Notes: generated by a model not told the origin, from the letters alone. A stretch of 64,000 nt of DNA from an uncultured Christensenella sp. (GCA_910577435.1 CAJTLV010000001.1:245333-309332); one strand, 5' to 3'. Shown: positions 54,601-63,422, counted from the first letter of the stretch. Numbers and translations are program-made.

Positions 54601-57293
54601 GTAAGAGTATTGTCTTTCGTCAAATATTGAAGAAGCTTGAGCGCGCCGTTTGAAACGTCCTGAACCGCAATCGAATAGCGGTTGTTGTATTCGTTATTGG
54701 GATCGAGCAGAGGTATATTGGAATTGCCCATACGCTCTTCCCCGTCCGCATTGGCGCGGAAATCGTCGTAAATTTGATACGCCGCAGTGTTCGCCACAAA
54801 GAAACGCACGTAACTCTTTTGATAATCGAAATATGTCGCTTCGTCTTCGGGCTTGCCGCCGTTTACTTGGAAATGCGAACTGCAATCGTAACGAGCGACG
54901 TAAAATTCGACGGTAACCTTCAAACCGAGCGTCGACCGACGAGGGGTTATTTTGATGCCGACGTCATTGAGATCGTCGCTGTACACAAAATCGTAGGCGA
55001 ACATATTATCGCGTTGCGTGTCCGTCATTTTTACGTTGTCGAGATAAAACACGGGTGTAAGCTGAGATTCGGTAAGTTGACGCGCGCGATTTCCCGTAGC
55101 CGTAGTATCTACGTATATTATCTTCGTGTCTTTGCTCGGATCGAGAATGCGGTACACGTCGCCCGCGTTATTAGACGTTACGAGAGACTTGCGCTCGCCC
55201 TTATAGACGGCTGTCGCAGGCGAATTTCCGCCGTTGAGAAGAACGCTTGTCGTGTTCTCGACGGGTTGCACGGCGTTGCCGACGTTCACAAAGAAAGTCA
55301 TACTGCCGAGCGAAGGATTGGGTTCGTCCTTTGTAGCCGGCGTGGGCGATTTGAATTCGACTTCGTTTATATTGGCGTCGTTTGCCGAAACGGTCCACCC
55401 GACGACGGGCGTACCTGCCGTCGTTAAAAATCTGTCGTAAACGGTTTGCTTATATTCGCCGTCTTTATATTCGATACGAACGGCTTTGCCGAATTTGGTT
55501 ATAGCGAACAGGTTGTTTCCGTAACCCGAATATACGGCGGCAAACGCGTTTCTGTTTTCCGTTCCGCCGAACTTGATTTCGGTTCTGTCGGGTTTGTTGT
55601 TGCTCCACACATGCAGCTTGCCGGCTTCGTCGATCGCACCGGTTATATAATCGGGGTCATTGAACACGGAATAATTTTCTACCGTATCGTCGCCTGCGTT
55701 GAATTGAATGCCGCCGTCGGTCGTCAACGTCTTTGCATATCGGAAAGGCTTGACCGACTCGGGAGACTTCTGCTTGCCCGCCGCTACCGATACAATATTA
55801 GACAACCCACCGACGACAGTAGGAGTAGACGAAGATTTTACAGACGAAGCATTGTTATTGCCGCCCTGTCCGTAAGCGTTGTCGCCCCACGAATAAAGCG
55901 TGCCGCCCGAAATGCCATAGCCTATATCGTTTCCGAGCGATACCGCATTATAAACGAAATACGCACTGCCTTCGAGACGGTCTGCATCGGCGTCGCTCTG
56001 CGAGCCGAACACACCGAGCGCATCGCCTCTCGAACTGTTATATACGAGCGTCGCGCCGCCTGTTCCGACGGAACCTTTATCCTGTCTGCCGTAATAAGTA
56101 CCCGAATAATTGTTTGCCGTATATACTTCGCCGTCGTCGGCAGACCCGTTGACGCCGCCTATAACGGCACCGTTCATTCTGTATTGGCTGCCGTCTTGCG
56201 CATATAAGATATCGGCGGTATTTTTCAAGCCCGCGCCGTTGGCACTCGCTTGAACAGTCTGACTGACCGACAAAACAGATGTGCCGTCGCTGTCGCTCGA
56301 AGAGATCGTACCTTCCGAAACTATGAAGTTTTTGCCTTTTAACGCGAGCGATGTCCTCGTCGCGTAATCCGTATCGCCGCTAGCGGAAACACCCGTATGG
56401 TTATACCCTACGGTGTAACCGCCGGCAACGGCCTTTACCGTCCCGTCGCCCGTAAACGCGTCGATATGGTATACGTGACGAATGTTGTTTGCGTCGGCGG
56501 TGGTTGCCACGTTATAGGTGTTCTGCCCCATCATATTGAGCACGCCGTACAGCGCGGATCCCCATACAAACGTGTTATAGCAAGTGCCGTAATAATAAAC
56601 GAATATATAGTTGTTCTCGCCTGCGGCAAGAGACATATTTCTGAAATTGTTAAACGGCCGACTGCGCAAAAGACCGGTATTCGCGTTATCGGACGGAGTA
56701 TAATAATTATAGTTGACTATAAACGGCTCGTACCGACTTCCGTCATAGCCCTCCGAACACGGACGGAGCAACAGCGGATGGTCTACGTCGTGGTTCATAT
56801 CCTTATTGTCGACGTCGTTGCCCCAAGTATATATATGTCCTCTGCGCGTTATGAACGCCGCCGTTGTGCGCGTTGCCGCGATCTGAACGATCTCGTCGTC
56901 CGTAGTAGCTATGTATTGATTGGAACTGTCTCCCCATACTATAGGCTGACCGGGAGCCTCGCCCGGTCCCCTTCTGAAAGTTACGCTTATTTTCTTGGGT
57001 GTGGTGGGATAATAACGTCCCAACGTCGTCGCACTCTGATCGCCTACCGTACTCGCCTGTTCCTCCAGCAAACTCCAACCGTACAGATCACCGTCGTAAG
57101 TCAAGCCTATGGCGAAATCCTCTCCCGTAGCTATCTGAACGAAACGAACGCCCGTCTCGGACGCCTCCTCTGCGTTTACGAAATTATCCGACCGTCCGCA
57201 TATCGAAAAAACGGACGCAATCAACAACGCCAAACATATCGGAACCGATACGATCCAAGTTTTAAATTTATTCAGTTTTCCATGCGATTTCAT
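51690..57293 (-). CDS. giant type I membrane protein with RCC1-like repeats (1867 residues)
   Basis: I do not recognise the full-length family. An N-terminal signal peptide (TWIVSVPICLALLIASVFSI) is followed by several RCC1-type beta-propeller units in residues of about 45-580, such as DFAIGLTYDGDLYGW, AAFITRRGHIYTWGND and IGYGISGGTLYSWGDNAYGQ. Residues of about 600-1650 look like repeated beta-sandwich (Ig-like) modules. One membrane helix lies near 1655-1680 (LVAFFASFGVLFIVFLIRMI). The cytoplasmic tail of about 185 residues has a Lys-rich helix (DKKSKKKKKGGKKSIAELKA) and short repeats with the phrase DGQPFG. It is the first gene of the giant cluster, with its own promoter and a GAGG 11 bases upstream. 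Confidence 0.85.
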   Translation of the reverse strand: MKSHGKLNKFKTWIVSVPICLALLIASVFSICGRSDNFVNAEEASETGVRFVQIATGEDFAIGLTYDGDLYGWSLLEEQASTVGDQSATTLGRYYPTTPKKISVTFRRGPGEAPGQPIVWGDSSNQYIATTDDEIVQIAATRTTAAFITRRGHIYTWGNDVDNKDMNHDVDHPLLLRPCSEGYDGSRYEPFIVNYNYYTPSDNANTGLLRSRPFNNFRNMSLAAGENNYIFVYYYGTCYNTFVWGSALYGVLNMMGQNTYNVATTADANNIRHVYHIDAFTGDGTVKAVAGGYTVGYNHTGVSASGDTDYATRTSLALKGKNFIVSEGTISSSDSDGTSVLSVSQTVQASANGAGLKNTADILYAQDGSQYRMNGAVIGGVNGSADDGEVYTANNYSGTYYGRQDKGSVGTGGATLVYNSSRGDALGVFGSQSDADADRLEGSAYFVYNAVSLGNDIGYGISGGTLYSWGDNAYGQGGNNNASSVKSSSTPTVVGGLSNIVSVAAGKQKSPESVKPFRYAKTLTTDGGIQFNAGDDTVENYSVFNDPDYITGAIDEAGKLHVWSNNKPDRTEIKFGGTENRNAFAAVYSGYGNNLFAITKFGKAVRIEYKDGEYKQTVYDRFLTTAGTPVVGWTVSANDANINEVEFKSPTPATKDEPNPSLGSMTFFVNVGNAVQPVENTTSVLLNGGNSPATAVYKGERKSLVTSNNAGDVYRILDPSKDTKIIYVDTTATGNRARQLTESQLTPVFYLDNVKMTDTQRDNMFAYDFVYSDDLNDVGIKITPRRSTLGLKVTVEFYVARYDCSSHFQVNGGKPEDEATYFDYQKSYVRFFVANTAAYQIYDDFRANADGEERMGNSNIPLLDPNNEYNNRYSIAVQDVSNGALKLLQYLTKDNTLTKSSDAYKAIVRRMRLSDVAFPSSTKVADGNLNYYLGADVAKYNDEYQVLFADRDADILRLYNGAVTLNTSGTANSNAVSVSYNPITVSVEISGLTFDSERIAHISTDFLNLYGLYGINVAVGKNATTVTFAYDTVRFTARAQTNEGTGIEYSSNSVSSYKTVRTAPYLQLEARVIENSTFRYVEQNGNLVLTVDSTAAPAPKLWDRNVASVFSQPSVRLRTKYSKDGKAIYGDAANEDSSVIRNKYTENLTGIAVGDVRILEISDYIGINDDNRGYVGNNISFAYNNGRDYSGFNSQFPDELNSANTVVTLTGTQLRIAPTTRQNLYITVVIQRFHNSTATFGDDEKIYLTFNVEDIAGFTLEEQTSAQKEFTISSSSIIDVLGNVYNEAAINARLISENLATRYQNNIVISDYISTNTSVLVVSAGTTTTSVRVTPVSSGTAVVQFKVTVFGESLLITLGFNVSGLTSINDDITLSDVSYVYVSNLLEELNKANYFDSAIGNYGILSGDLGDVLPNAVYFTDAAGEPIAGLPSYVRSVRFVDSGARLRLRIELNSDALDTTGVYYMYTRFVNTSGYGFSTYEEYRAAGLPILETRQRLISTKRFVHEADDENRLYTVYIDFKNPKPQTDDASDWYTTGTSLSSDKDEERFVAHIPVRKLLELIGEESPEEYKAVVIKSDTKTSDYMYYGTDSTDQYIEITPRLKTPDKDGTEGGEPVTINVSVTPRNFNSSGINQILSFRISIDGISTTLEKSDYTLIWLVAFFASFGVLFIVFLIRMIIYWRKRAQQRAIIKRNQELIKLRDRVHNKTTSATREQIVKTKLKMEDPKYAKMFGDMKRDRAGDSGVTLESADFSTSVLDGKDKKSKKKKKGGKKSIAELKAELEAKKAAVLAAQNGEPMTVNSVGFGPIDGQPFGDPMPMDGQPFGADDGFISPDQGFGTPVDTFDAQPIDGEAIIFDAPDIDNGSAM

Positions 57294-57384
57294 ACCGAAA
57301 CGTACCTCGATGACCGTAAATTCTTACAATACGATTATTGCGTACCGCCGAATATATACACTATTCGACACTATACACTCAAAT

Positions 57385-57413
57385 AGTATAATACTTTTAT
57401 TTGCCGTTGTCAA
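57385..57413 (-). promoter_or_regulatory. near-consensus sigma-A promoter of the giant cluster
   Basis: On the minus strand a perfect TTGACA (57408-57413), a 17-base spacer and TATACT (57385-57390, 5 of 6). The predicted leader is about 85 bases. This is among the best promoters in the window, so the cluster is likely to be strongly expressed in growing cells. Confidence 0.75.
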
Positions 57414-57640
57414 TGTTTGCGTATCAAAAAAACGGCAATTTTTTGTGCTTTATTCATACTTTATTCACATTTTAATATGTATATCCGTTATAAAATCGCC
57501 TTTATTTGTAAAATTTCGAATTATCGTGCCGTTTGTTTCAATCCGCCGTTATCGGCGCGCAATTTACGATAGGACACCGGTCCGGCGAGCGGATGTTCGC
57601 CGCACGTCAATACTTCGATCCCGAATTGCGCATTAAACGT

Positions 57641-57669
57641 TTGCAATTACACACCGATTATGTTAAACT
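57641..57669 (+). promoter_or_regulatory. putative sigma-A promoter of serC-serA
   Basis: TTGCAA (57641-57646), a 17-base spacer and TAAACT (57664-57669), about 30 bases before the serC ATG. Confidence 0.5.
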
Positions 57670-57698
57670 GAATAAAATACAGAAAAGAAGGTAGAAAT

Positions 57699-58778
57699 AT
57701 GCGAGTTTATAATTTTTCCGCAGGACCGAGTATGCTTCCGCTCGAAGTGTTGGAGCGCGTTCAACGCGACATCGTCGATTATCGCGGAGTCGGTATGTCG
57801 GTTATGGAAATGAGCCACCGCTCCAAGCCGTATGAGGAAATCAACGCCCGCGCGGAAGCGCTTTTGCGCGAGCTTATGAACATTCCCGACGACTACGACG
57901 TGCTGTTTGTTCAGGGCGGAGCGACCAATCAGTTTTCCGCAGTTCCGCTCAACATCGGCACGGGGAGCCGCAAAGCCGACTATGTAATATCGGGAAACTT
58001 TTCCCAAAAGGCATTCGAGGAAGGTGCGCGATTCGTGGACGCAAAGATCGCGGCTTCGTCGCAGGACAAAAACTTTACGTATATACCGAAGCTATCCGAA
58101 AAATCGTTCCGATCGGACGCCGACTACGTGCATATTTGCTACAACAACACGATATTCGGCACCCGCTTTACCGCAGCGCCCGACACCGGCAAAATACCGC
58201 TCGTCGCGGATATGTCGTCGATGATACTCAGCGAAGAAATAAACGTAAAGGACTTCTCTCTAATCTATGCCGGCGCGCAGAAAAATATAGGCCCCGCCGG
58301 CGTCACTGTGGTGATCGTGAAACACGATCTGACAAACCGCGCCGACCCGAAATGCCCCGTGATGTTGCGCTACGCGGATCAGGTCAAAAACAAGAGCCTG
58401 TACAACACGCCGCCCTGCTTTTCCACGTATGTCGTGGCTGAGGTACTGCAATATCTCAAAGAGCGCGGCGGCATTCCGGCCGTTCAAAAGATCAACGAGC
58501 GCAAGGCGAAAAAGCTGTACGATTATATCGACGCTTCCGACTTCTACTCCAACTCGGTCGAAAAATCGTGCCGTTCGCTTATGAACGTGCCGTTCGTGTC
58601 GCCCGACAAGGAGCTGGATGATATGTTCGTAAAACAAGCCGCGACGCGCGGTCTCGTTTCGATAAAAGGTCACCGTCTTGTCGGCGGTATGCGCGCGTCC
58701 ATATATAACGCGATGCCCGAAGAAGGCGTCGACGCGCTCATAGCTTTTATGGACGAATTCGCAAAAAACAACGGGTAA
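57699..58778 (+). CDS. serC: phosphoserine aminotransferase
   Basis: A 359-residue PLP-dependent enzyme that makes 3-phosphoserine from 3-phosphohydroxypyruvate with glutamate as amino donor. It begins YNFSAGPSMLPLEVLERVQR, contains VQGGATNQF for cofactor phosphate binding, and the PLP lysine is in YAGAQKNIGPAGVT. The end reads KGHRLVGGMRASIYNAMP, typical of SerC. GAAGG precedes the ATG. It forms an operon with serA, 41 bases downstream. Confidence 0.97.
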   Translation: MRVYNFSAGPSMLPLEVLERVQRDIVDYRGVGMSVMEMSHRSKPYEEINARAEALLRELMNIPDDYDVLFVQGGATNQFSAVPLNIGTGSRKADYVISGNFSQKAFEEGARFVDAKIAASSQDKNFTYIPKLSEKSFRSDADYVHICYNNTIFGTRFTAAPDTGKIPLVADMSSMILSEEINVKDFSLIYAGAQKNIGPAGVTVVIVKHDLTNRADPKCPVMLRYADQVKNKSLYNTPPCFSTYVVAEVLQYLKERGGIPAVQKINERKAKKLYDYIDASDFYSNSVEKSCRSLMNVPFVSPDKELDDMFVKQAATRGLVSIKGHRLVGGMRASIYNAMPEEGVDALIAFMDEFAKNNG

Positions 58779-58819
58779 ATAAATTCGACGATCGATACTC
58801 ATCGAATAAGGAGACAATA

Positions 58820-59974
58820 ATGACCGAAATATTAAAGCTCAACGAAATCTCGCCCTGCGCCGAAAATGCTCTGGGCAAAGATTACAAACTGACCGACAAA
58901 TCCGCCGAACCGACAGCCGTAATGTTGCGGTCGTTCTCTATGCACGACTACGAACTTCCGGAAAGCGTCATAGCCGTCGCACGGGCGGGCGCAGGCACCA
59001 ATAATATTCCCGTAGCGGAGTACGCGGAGCGCGGCGTAGTAGTATTCAATACGCCCGGCGCTAACGCAAACGCAGTTAAAGAACTTGCCATATCCGCCCT
59101 GCTCCTCGCCTCCCGCGACATTATCGGCGGAGTGGAATGGGTAAAGACGCTAAGCGGAACCGACGTCGGCAAACAAGTCGAAAAAGGAAAAAAGAAGTTT
59201 GCAGGACACGAAATAATGGGCAAGACGCTCGGCGTTGTGGGGCTGGGCGCGATAGGCGTTCAAGTCGGCAATAACGCCGTGCGGTTGGGAATGGACGTTC
59301 TGGGCTACGACCCGTACATTTCGATAGACTCGGCATGGAAACTGAATCACAACATCACAAAGATAGACAATCTCGACAGCATTTTCGAGCAAGCGGACTA
59401 CATAACGCTGCACGTTCCGCTTGTCGACGGCACACGCGAACTTATAAATAAAAAATCGATCGCCAAAATGAAAGACGGCGTAAAGATAATCAATCTGTCG
59501 CGCGGCGAGCTGTGCAATAACGCCGACGTGATCGATGCCGTAAAATCGCGTAAGATCGGCGCATACATAACCGATTTTGCCGCGCCCGAACTCATCGGCG
59601 TGAACGGAATTACGGTTATGCCTCATCTCGGCGCGTCCACCGAAGAGGCAGAGGACAACTGTGCGGTAATGGCGGCACGCGAGCTGGTGGACTTTATCGA
59701 GAACGGAAACATCAGAAACTCCGTCAACTTCCCCGCCTGTTTCGGACCGAAAACGGGCAAGAGCCGCGTAACCGTGATCCACAGGAACGTAAAGAACGTG
59801 TTCAAATCGATAACCGACGTGATTTCCGCCGACGGAAAGAACATCGAGAACTTCGTTTCTCAAGCGCGCGGCGATTACGCATACACAATCATAGACTTCG
59901 ACGTGGACGTAGACAATAAGCTTCTTAATGCTATAGCCTCTTGCGACAATGTGATACGAACGAGAAAAGTCTGA
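58820..59974 (+). CDS. serA: D-3-phosphoglycerate dehydrogenase
   Basis: A 384-residue NAD-dependent enzyme that opens serine synthesis. The NAD-binding loop is LGVVGLGAIGVQVGN, with catalytic motifs RGELCNNADVI and MPHLGASTEEAEDN (His-Glu pair region). After the catalytic domain a short ACT-like part remains (about 70 residues, with DYAYTIIDFDVD), so the enzyme is of the shorter class; serine feedback is possible but not shown. AAGGAG precedes the ATG. A bidirectional terminator follows. Confidence 0.95.
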   Translation: MTEILKLNEISPCAENALGKDYKLTDKSAEPTAVMLRSFSMHDYELPESVIAVARAGAGTNNIPVAEYAERGVVVFNTPGANANAVKELAISALLLASRDIIGGVEWVKTLSGTDVGKQVEKGKKKFAGHEIMGKTLGVVGLGAIGVQVGNNAVRLGMDVLGYDPYISIDSAWKLNHNITKIDNLDSIFEQADYITLHVPLVDGTRELINKKSIAKMKDGVKIINLSRGELCNNADVIDAVKSRKIGAYITDFAAPELIGVNGITVMPHLGASTEEAEDNCAVMAARELVDFIENGNIRNSVNFPACFGPKTGKSRVTVIHRNVKNVFKSITDVISADGKNIENFVSQARGDYAYTIIDFDVDVDNKLLNAIASCDNVIRTRKV

Positions 59975-59977
59975 TAC

Positions 59978-60005
59978 AAAAAACCGCCTCTACGGCGGTT
60001 TTTTT
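59978..60005. terminator. bidirectional terminator between serA and the membrane-protein operon
   Basis: An AAAAACCGCC / GGCGGTTTTT stem with a 5-base loop and T runs both ways, between convergent genes. Confidence 0.88.
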
Positions 60006-60023
60006 ATTGTGTTTTTCTGCGGA

Positions 60024-60926
60024 TTACAGACTGACGAGCGGCGGAGTAAATACCGAGCCGTCGACATAATATCTGCGTCCCGTTTTATTATAGAATACCG
60101 TTATGTTCAAGTGACTGATATACGTCGCACAGAACGGAAACACGATAACAAGTCCCACGCCGAGAGTAAAAACGGAGATAAACAAGCCGAGCGCGACTAT
60201 AAGAAGCAATGATACGAAATATGTCGAATAGATCGAAGCGAATTTCTTAAAGCACAGCTTTGCCGCCGCGAAAAAGCTCTTAGCCACCTTGCCGCCCTCG
60301 CTTACTACGATCGGCGCCCAGCACGATACTATCGAAAATCGGAGCGAGTACAGCACGAGTCCGACGAGCATAATGACAAACGGCAACGCCACGCTCACGC
60401 CTATCAGCATATATAACCCGTTTATTATCGCGCCCGTCACTACATCGAACAATATAGTAAACAGCATTTTCGCAAACGAATATCTCGCCGCTACGGGCAG
60501 TGTAGAAAAGAATTTACCGCCCAATCCGTAATGCGCATTGCACGACATCTGACCGTCAAGCACCGTCGTTATCGGTATCTCGTACAATCCGAGAAAGAAC
60601 CGAAACGCGAGTACTACAACCACTATCAGGAACGATGTGGTAAGTGTCGCCATCCAATCGTTTTCCGTAAAAACGCCGACAATCGCGTCGTAAGTTTCAT
60701 ACAGTTTATCCCACATCGCGTTCCAACCGCCGTCGCCCAAAAGCGCGGAAAAAGCCTGACGCAACAAATTAAATACACCCGCGTCCGCAAACTCACGCGC
60801 TATAGGCATAACGAACGGAAGGCTCAAGCCCGTTATGAGCGCCGCGAACAGGAGTATAAACAGCAACAACGACCACACCGTGCCGAAGTGTGCGACGAGA
60901 TTTTTGAGCGCGTTCTTAAACGACAT
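60024..60926 (-). CDS. polytopic membrane protein, unknown family (DUF975-like pattern)
   Basis: A 300-residue protein with about six hydrophobic segments. Conserved-looking parts include LYEIPITTVLDGQMSC, the amphipathic VLYSLRFSIVSCWAPIVVSEG near residue 205 and a C-terminal helix pair ending in SHLNITVFYNKTGRR. The pattern of a long third and fourth helix followed by a polar motif recalls DUF975 and other glycerophosphodiesterase-membrane-domain relatives. It overlaps the preceding gene by 11 bases, so the two products may act together. Function unknown. Confidence 0.7.
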   Translation of the reverse strand: MSFKNALKNLVAHFGTVWSLLLFILLFAALITGLSLPFVMPIAREFADAGVFNLLRQAFSALLGDGGWNAMWDKLYETYDAIVGVFTENDWMATLTTSFLIVVVVLAFRFFLGLYEIPITTVLDGQMSCNAHYGLGGKFFSTLPVAARYSFAKMLFTILFDVVTGAIINGLYMLIGVSVALPFVIMLVGLVLYSLRFSIVSCWAPIVVSEGGKVAKSFFAAAKLCFKKFASIYSTYFVSLLLIVALGLFISVFTLGVGLVIVFPFCATYISHLNITVFYNKTGRRYYVDGSVFTPPLVSL

Positions 60927-62163
60927 CTCCGCCCTCCTCTTTCGCTTCGGTCACGACCGCCGCATCGTCGGTCGCGCTCGAATCGGCTTTCTTCGACCTT
61001 TTCGCGCCCGATTTCTTAGACGGTTTTTTATTGTCGCCCGATTTTTTCGGGTTCGATTTTTTGACTGTAGGCTCGATCGGTTTTGTGTCGTTTAACTCTT
61101 CCGTCGACGGTTTATCCGATTTTTTGCCCGACTGTTTTCCGTCGGAACGCTTTACGGACGGTTTGCCGGACGACTTCGATCCCGCCGATTTACCGCGCGG
61201 TTTTTTATCCGCAGGTACCGTCGATCGATCCGCGTCGTCCGAAACCGGCGTATCCGCATCCGATTTTTGCGCCGATTGTTTTTTGGCTTTACCCTTTTCG
61301 CTCTTTACCCCGTCGTCGTCCGCTTTTGCCGAGATCACGGGAAGCGGAACACGGTACGGCATCAGATCGCGGCGGTCGAGATCGCTTATCGTATAAAACG
61401 AAACGATAACGTATACGACTACATACACGTTGGTTATCAGGAACGTAACAAACCCGACGATATACGTCACCGACTGATGAAGATTCAAAAATGCAAATAT
61501 CAGCTGCACAGTCGCGACAATGAGCAACGGAAACAAAATACCCCTGTACAGCTTTTTTCCGGACATCAATTTAATCGACGAAGCCGCCGCATCCCTAAAC
61601 TTATAACCGTAAATAAACATTGCGGGCTGCCAGAACAGCATCGGCGTAATGACAAGCACGTGTACTATGAAAACAGCGACCGCGAGTACGCATATCACTG
61701 CGAACGCGACGCTCTCGTTCACGCCCATAGCTTTGAACGAGACCTGAACGAGGCCCACCAGCCCGAACAGCACAAACCGCAGTACGATAGCCGTTACGCA
61801 CATAATCGCAACGCACACCGCAAGCGGAAAGATCGAATAATTGAGCAGTCGCGCCGGCGAACGGAGAGACAACTTGCCCGTTCGAAAATGCCTGTCGATT
61901 GCCGACATCGCAAGCGACGACGCCACGACTTGAAACACGCCTATTACTACCACAGGCCATACGAATTTCCACGATTCGCCGAACATTAAATTGAATGTCC
62001 TGCCAATCGAAATATACGCTTTATAATCGAACGAAGCGATAAACGTAAGCTCGTCATACGGCGAGTAAATAAAACATGCGACTGTCGCGGGAACGAGCAT
62101 AACGAGCAAGGGCAACCACCCGCTCTTTTTCAAGTATGCAAATGTCGGCGCAACGAATTTCAC
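60916..62163 (-). CDS. polytopic membrane protein with Lys/Ser-rich cytoplasmic tail
   Basis: A 415-residue protein with about six membrane helices over residues 1-270, of the same general pattern as the next gene's product (including a helix followed by MFIYGYKFRDAAASSIKLMSG). The last 140 residues are low-complexity and highly basic, rich in Lys, Ser and Pro (SGKPSVKRSDGKQSGKKSDK), like the linker of the 2317-residue giant protein. It lies about 50 bases after ftsW. Function unknown; a link to division or envelope is suggested only by position. Confidence 0.7.
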   Translation of the reverse strand: MKFVAPTFAYLKKSGWLPLLVMLVPATVACFIYSPYDELTFIASFDYKAYISIGRTFNLMFGESWKFVWPVVVIGVFQVVASSLAMSAIDRHFRTGKLSLRSPARLLNYSIFPLAVCVAIMCVTAIVLRFVLFGLVGLVQVSFKAMGVNESVAFAVICVLAVAVFIVHVLVITPMLFWQPAMFIYGYKFRDAAASSIKLMSGKKLYRGILFPLLIVATVQLIFAFLNLHQSVTYIVGFVTFLITNVYVVVYVIVSFYTISDLDRRDLMPYRVPLPVISAKADDDGVKSEKGKAKKQSAQKSDADTPVSDDADRSTVPADKKPRGKSAGSKSSGKPSVKRSDGKQSGKKSDKPSTEELNDTKPIEPTVKKSNPKKSGDNKKPSKKSGAKRSKKADSSATDDAAVVTEAKEEGGDVV

Positions 62164-62213
62164 TGCTTTATTATACCGCGTGCGCCAATTAAAATCAAGC
62201 GTTTTTCCCCAAA

Positions 62214-63422
62214 CTACGCCGCCGCGCCTGCCGTATTCTTTTTCGGTTTGATCCGTTTTGTTTTTATCGGGCGCTCGAACAAAAGTTCGACGCTCTTATG
62301 ACTGCGGCGCTTCACACTATCCAACACGCCTATACTTGCCATAAAAACTATAAGTCCGGAACTGCCGCTGCTTATAAACGGGAGCGGCAGACCCGTAGGC
62401 GGAATACTGCCAGTCACGACGGCGATATTCACCATTACCTGTATGGCTATTATCGCAGCGATGCCCGAGCACAACAGCGATCCGAACCTGTCCGGCGCGC
62501 CCAGCGATATCTTGAGCGCACGGCGAATCACCACGATGTACACGCTCATTAGCGCAAGACAGCCGAGCAGTCCGAGTTCCTCGCCTATTATGCTGAATAT
62601 GAAGTCGCTTTCGGCAAAAGGCAAGAACAGATATTTTTGTCGCGAGTTAAACAATCCTACGCCGAACAATCCGCCTGCGCCCAGTCCGTAATACGACTGT
62701 ATCAGCTGATACCCCTCCGACAGCGGGTTTTCCCACGGATCGATAAACGCCATCAGCCGCGCGAACCTGTACGGTTCGGCAAGTATAAGCACGACCGCCG
62801 CCGCTATCAACGGCAATATTATCATCAATAAATGTTTGAGTTTGGCTCCGCCCAAAAACAGCATAACTATCATAAGAAGCGCCATACATACGGTAACCGA
62901 CATATTCGGTTCGAGAATGATGAGTATGCAATTAACCGCGCCGACCGCAACTACGGGCAATATACCGCGAAACGTAGTTATCTTGTCCTCGTGTCCGCCT
63001 ATGTACGCCGACGAAAACACTATAAAACCGAACTTGCTCACCTCGCTCGCTTGTATCGTGAAAAACGGCAGGTTTATCCACCGCCTAGCGCCGTAGTTCT
63101 CTATACCTACGCCCGGTATAAATACTATCGCGAGCAACACGATCGAAACGCCGAGTATAACATACCGCAATTTTTTAAGTATGTGATAGTCTATGCGCGA
63201 CATCAACACGAGGCACAATCCGCCGAGTACCGCGCCGACCAACTGCTTGTACACATAATAGAATTCCGTTCCGTATATGCGCTTACCGGTGTACGAACCC
63301 GCCGAATATACCATTAATATACCGAAACATACGAGCGCCGCCGTAGCAGCTATGAGCGGTATATCCGACTTGCCCGTCGATCGGAACGGTACGGAGCCGC
63401 GTTTTTGCACACGCTTTTTCAT
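62214..63422 (-). CDS. ftsW: septal peptidoglycan glycosyltransferase FtsW (SEDS family)
   Basis: A 402-residue SEDS protein with about ten membrane helices. It polymerises lipid II at the septum with a partner class B PBP. Key features are VYSAGSYTGKR in the first loop, ARRWINLPFFTIQASEVSKFG, the catalytic-loop region FIDPWENPLSEGYQLIQS with the conserved aspartate, and GSIPPTGLPLPFISSGSSGL near the end. Position after murD, with overlapping start and stop (ATGA), favours FtsW over RodA or SpoVE. Confidence 0.93.
   Translation of the reverse strand: MKKRVQKRGSVPFRSTGKSDIPLIAATAALVCFGILMVYSAGSYTGKRIYGTEFYYVYKQLVGAVLGGLCLVLMSRIDYHILKKLRYVILGVSIVLLAIVFIPGVGIENYGARRWINLPFFTIQASEVSKFGFIVFSSAYIGGHEDKITTFRGILPVVAVGAVNCILIILEPNMSVTVCMALLMIVMLFLGGAKLKHLLMIILPLIAAAVVLILAEPYRFARLMAFIDPWENPLSEGYQLIQSYYGLGAGGLFGVGLFNSRQKYLFLPFAESDFIFSIIGEELGLLGCLALMSVYIVVIRRALKISLGAPDRFGSLLCSGIAAIIAIQVMVNIAVVTGSIPPTGLPLPFISSGSSGLIVFMASIGVLDSVKRRSHKSVELLFERPIKTKRIKPKKNTAGAAA

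Larger units (their letters stand above)
57294..57698. other. divergent intergenic region between the giant cluster and serC
   Basis: About 405 bases, AT-rich in the half next to the giant cluster. It holds one promoter in each direction and an inverted repeat GGCGA/TCGCC near 57575-57605. An open frame of 108 codons on the plus strand has no ribosome site and no protein-like character, so I do not call a gene. Confidence 0.6.

Noticed and set aside
57310..57636. 108-codon plus-strand frame in the region before serC
   Set aside because: It crosses both promoters, has no ribosome site and has no protein-like pattern.
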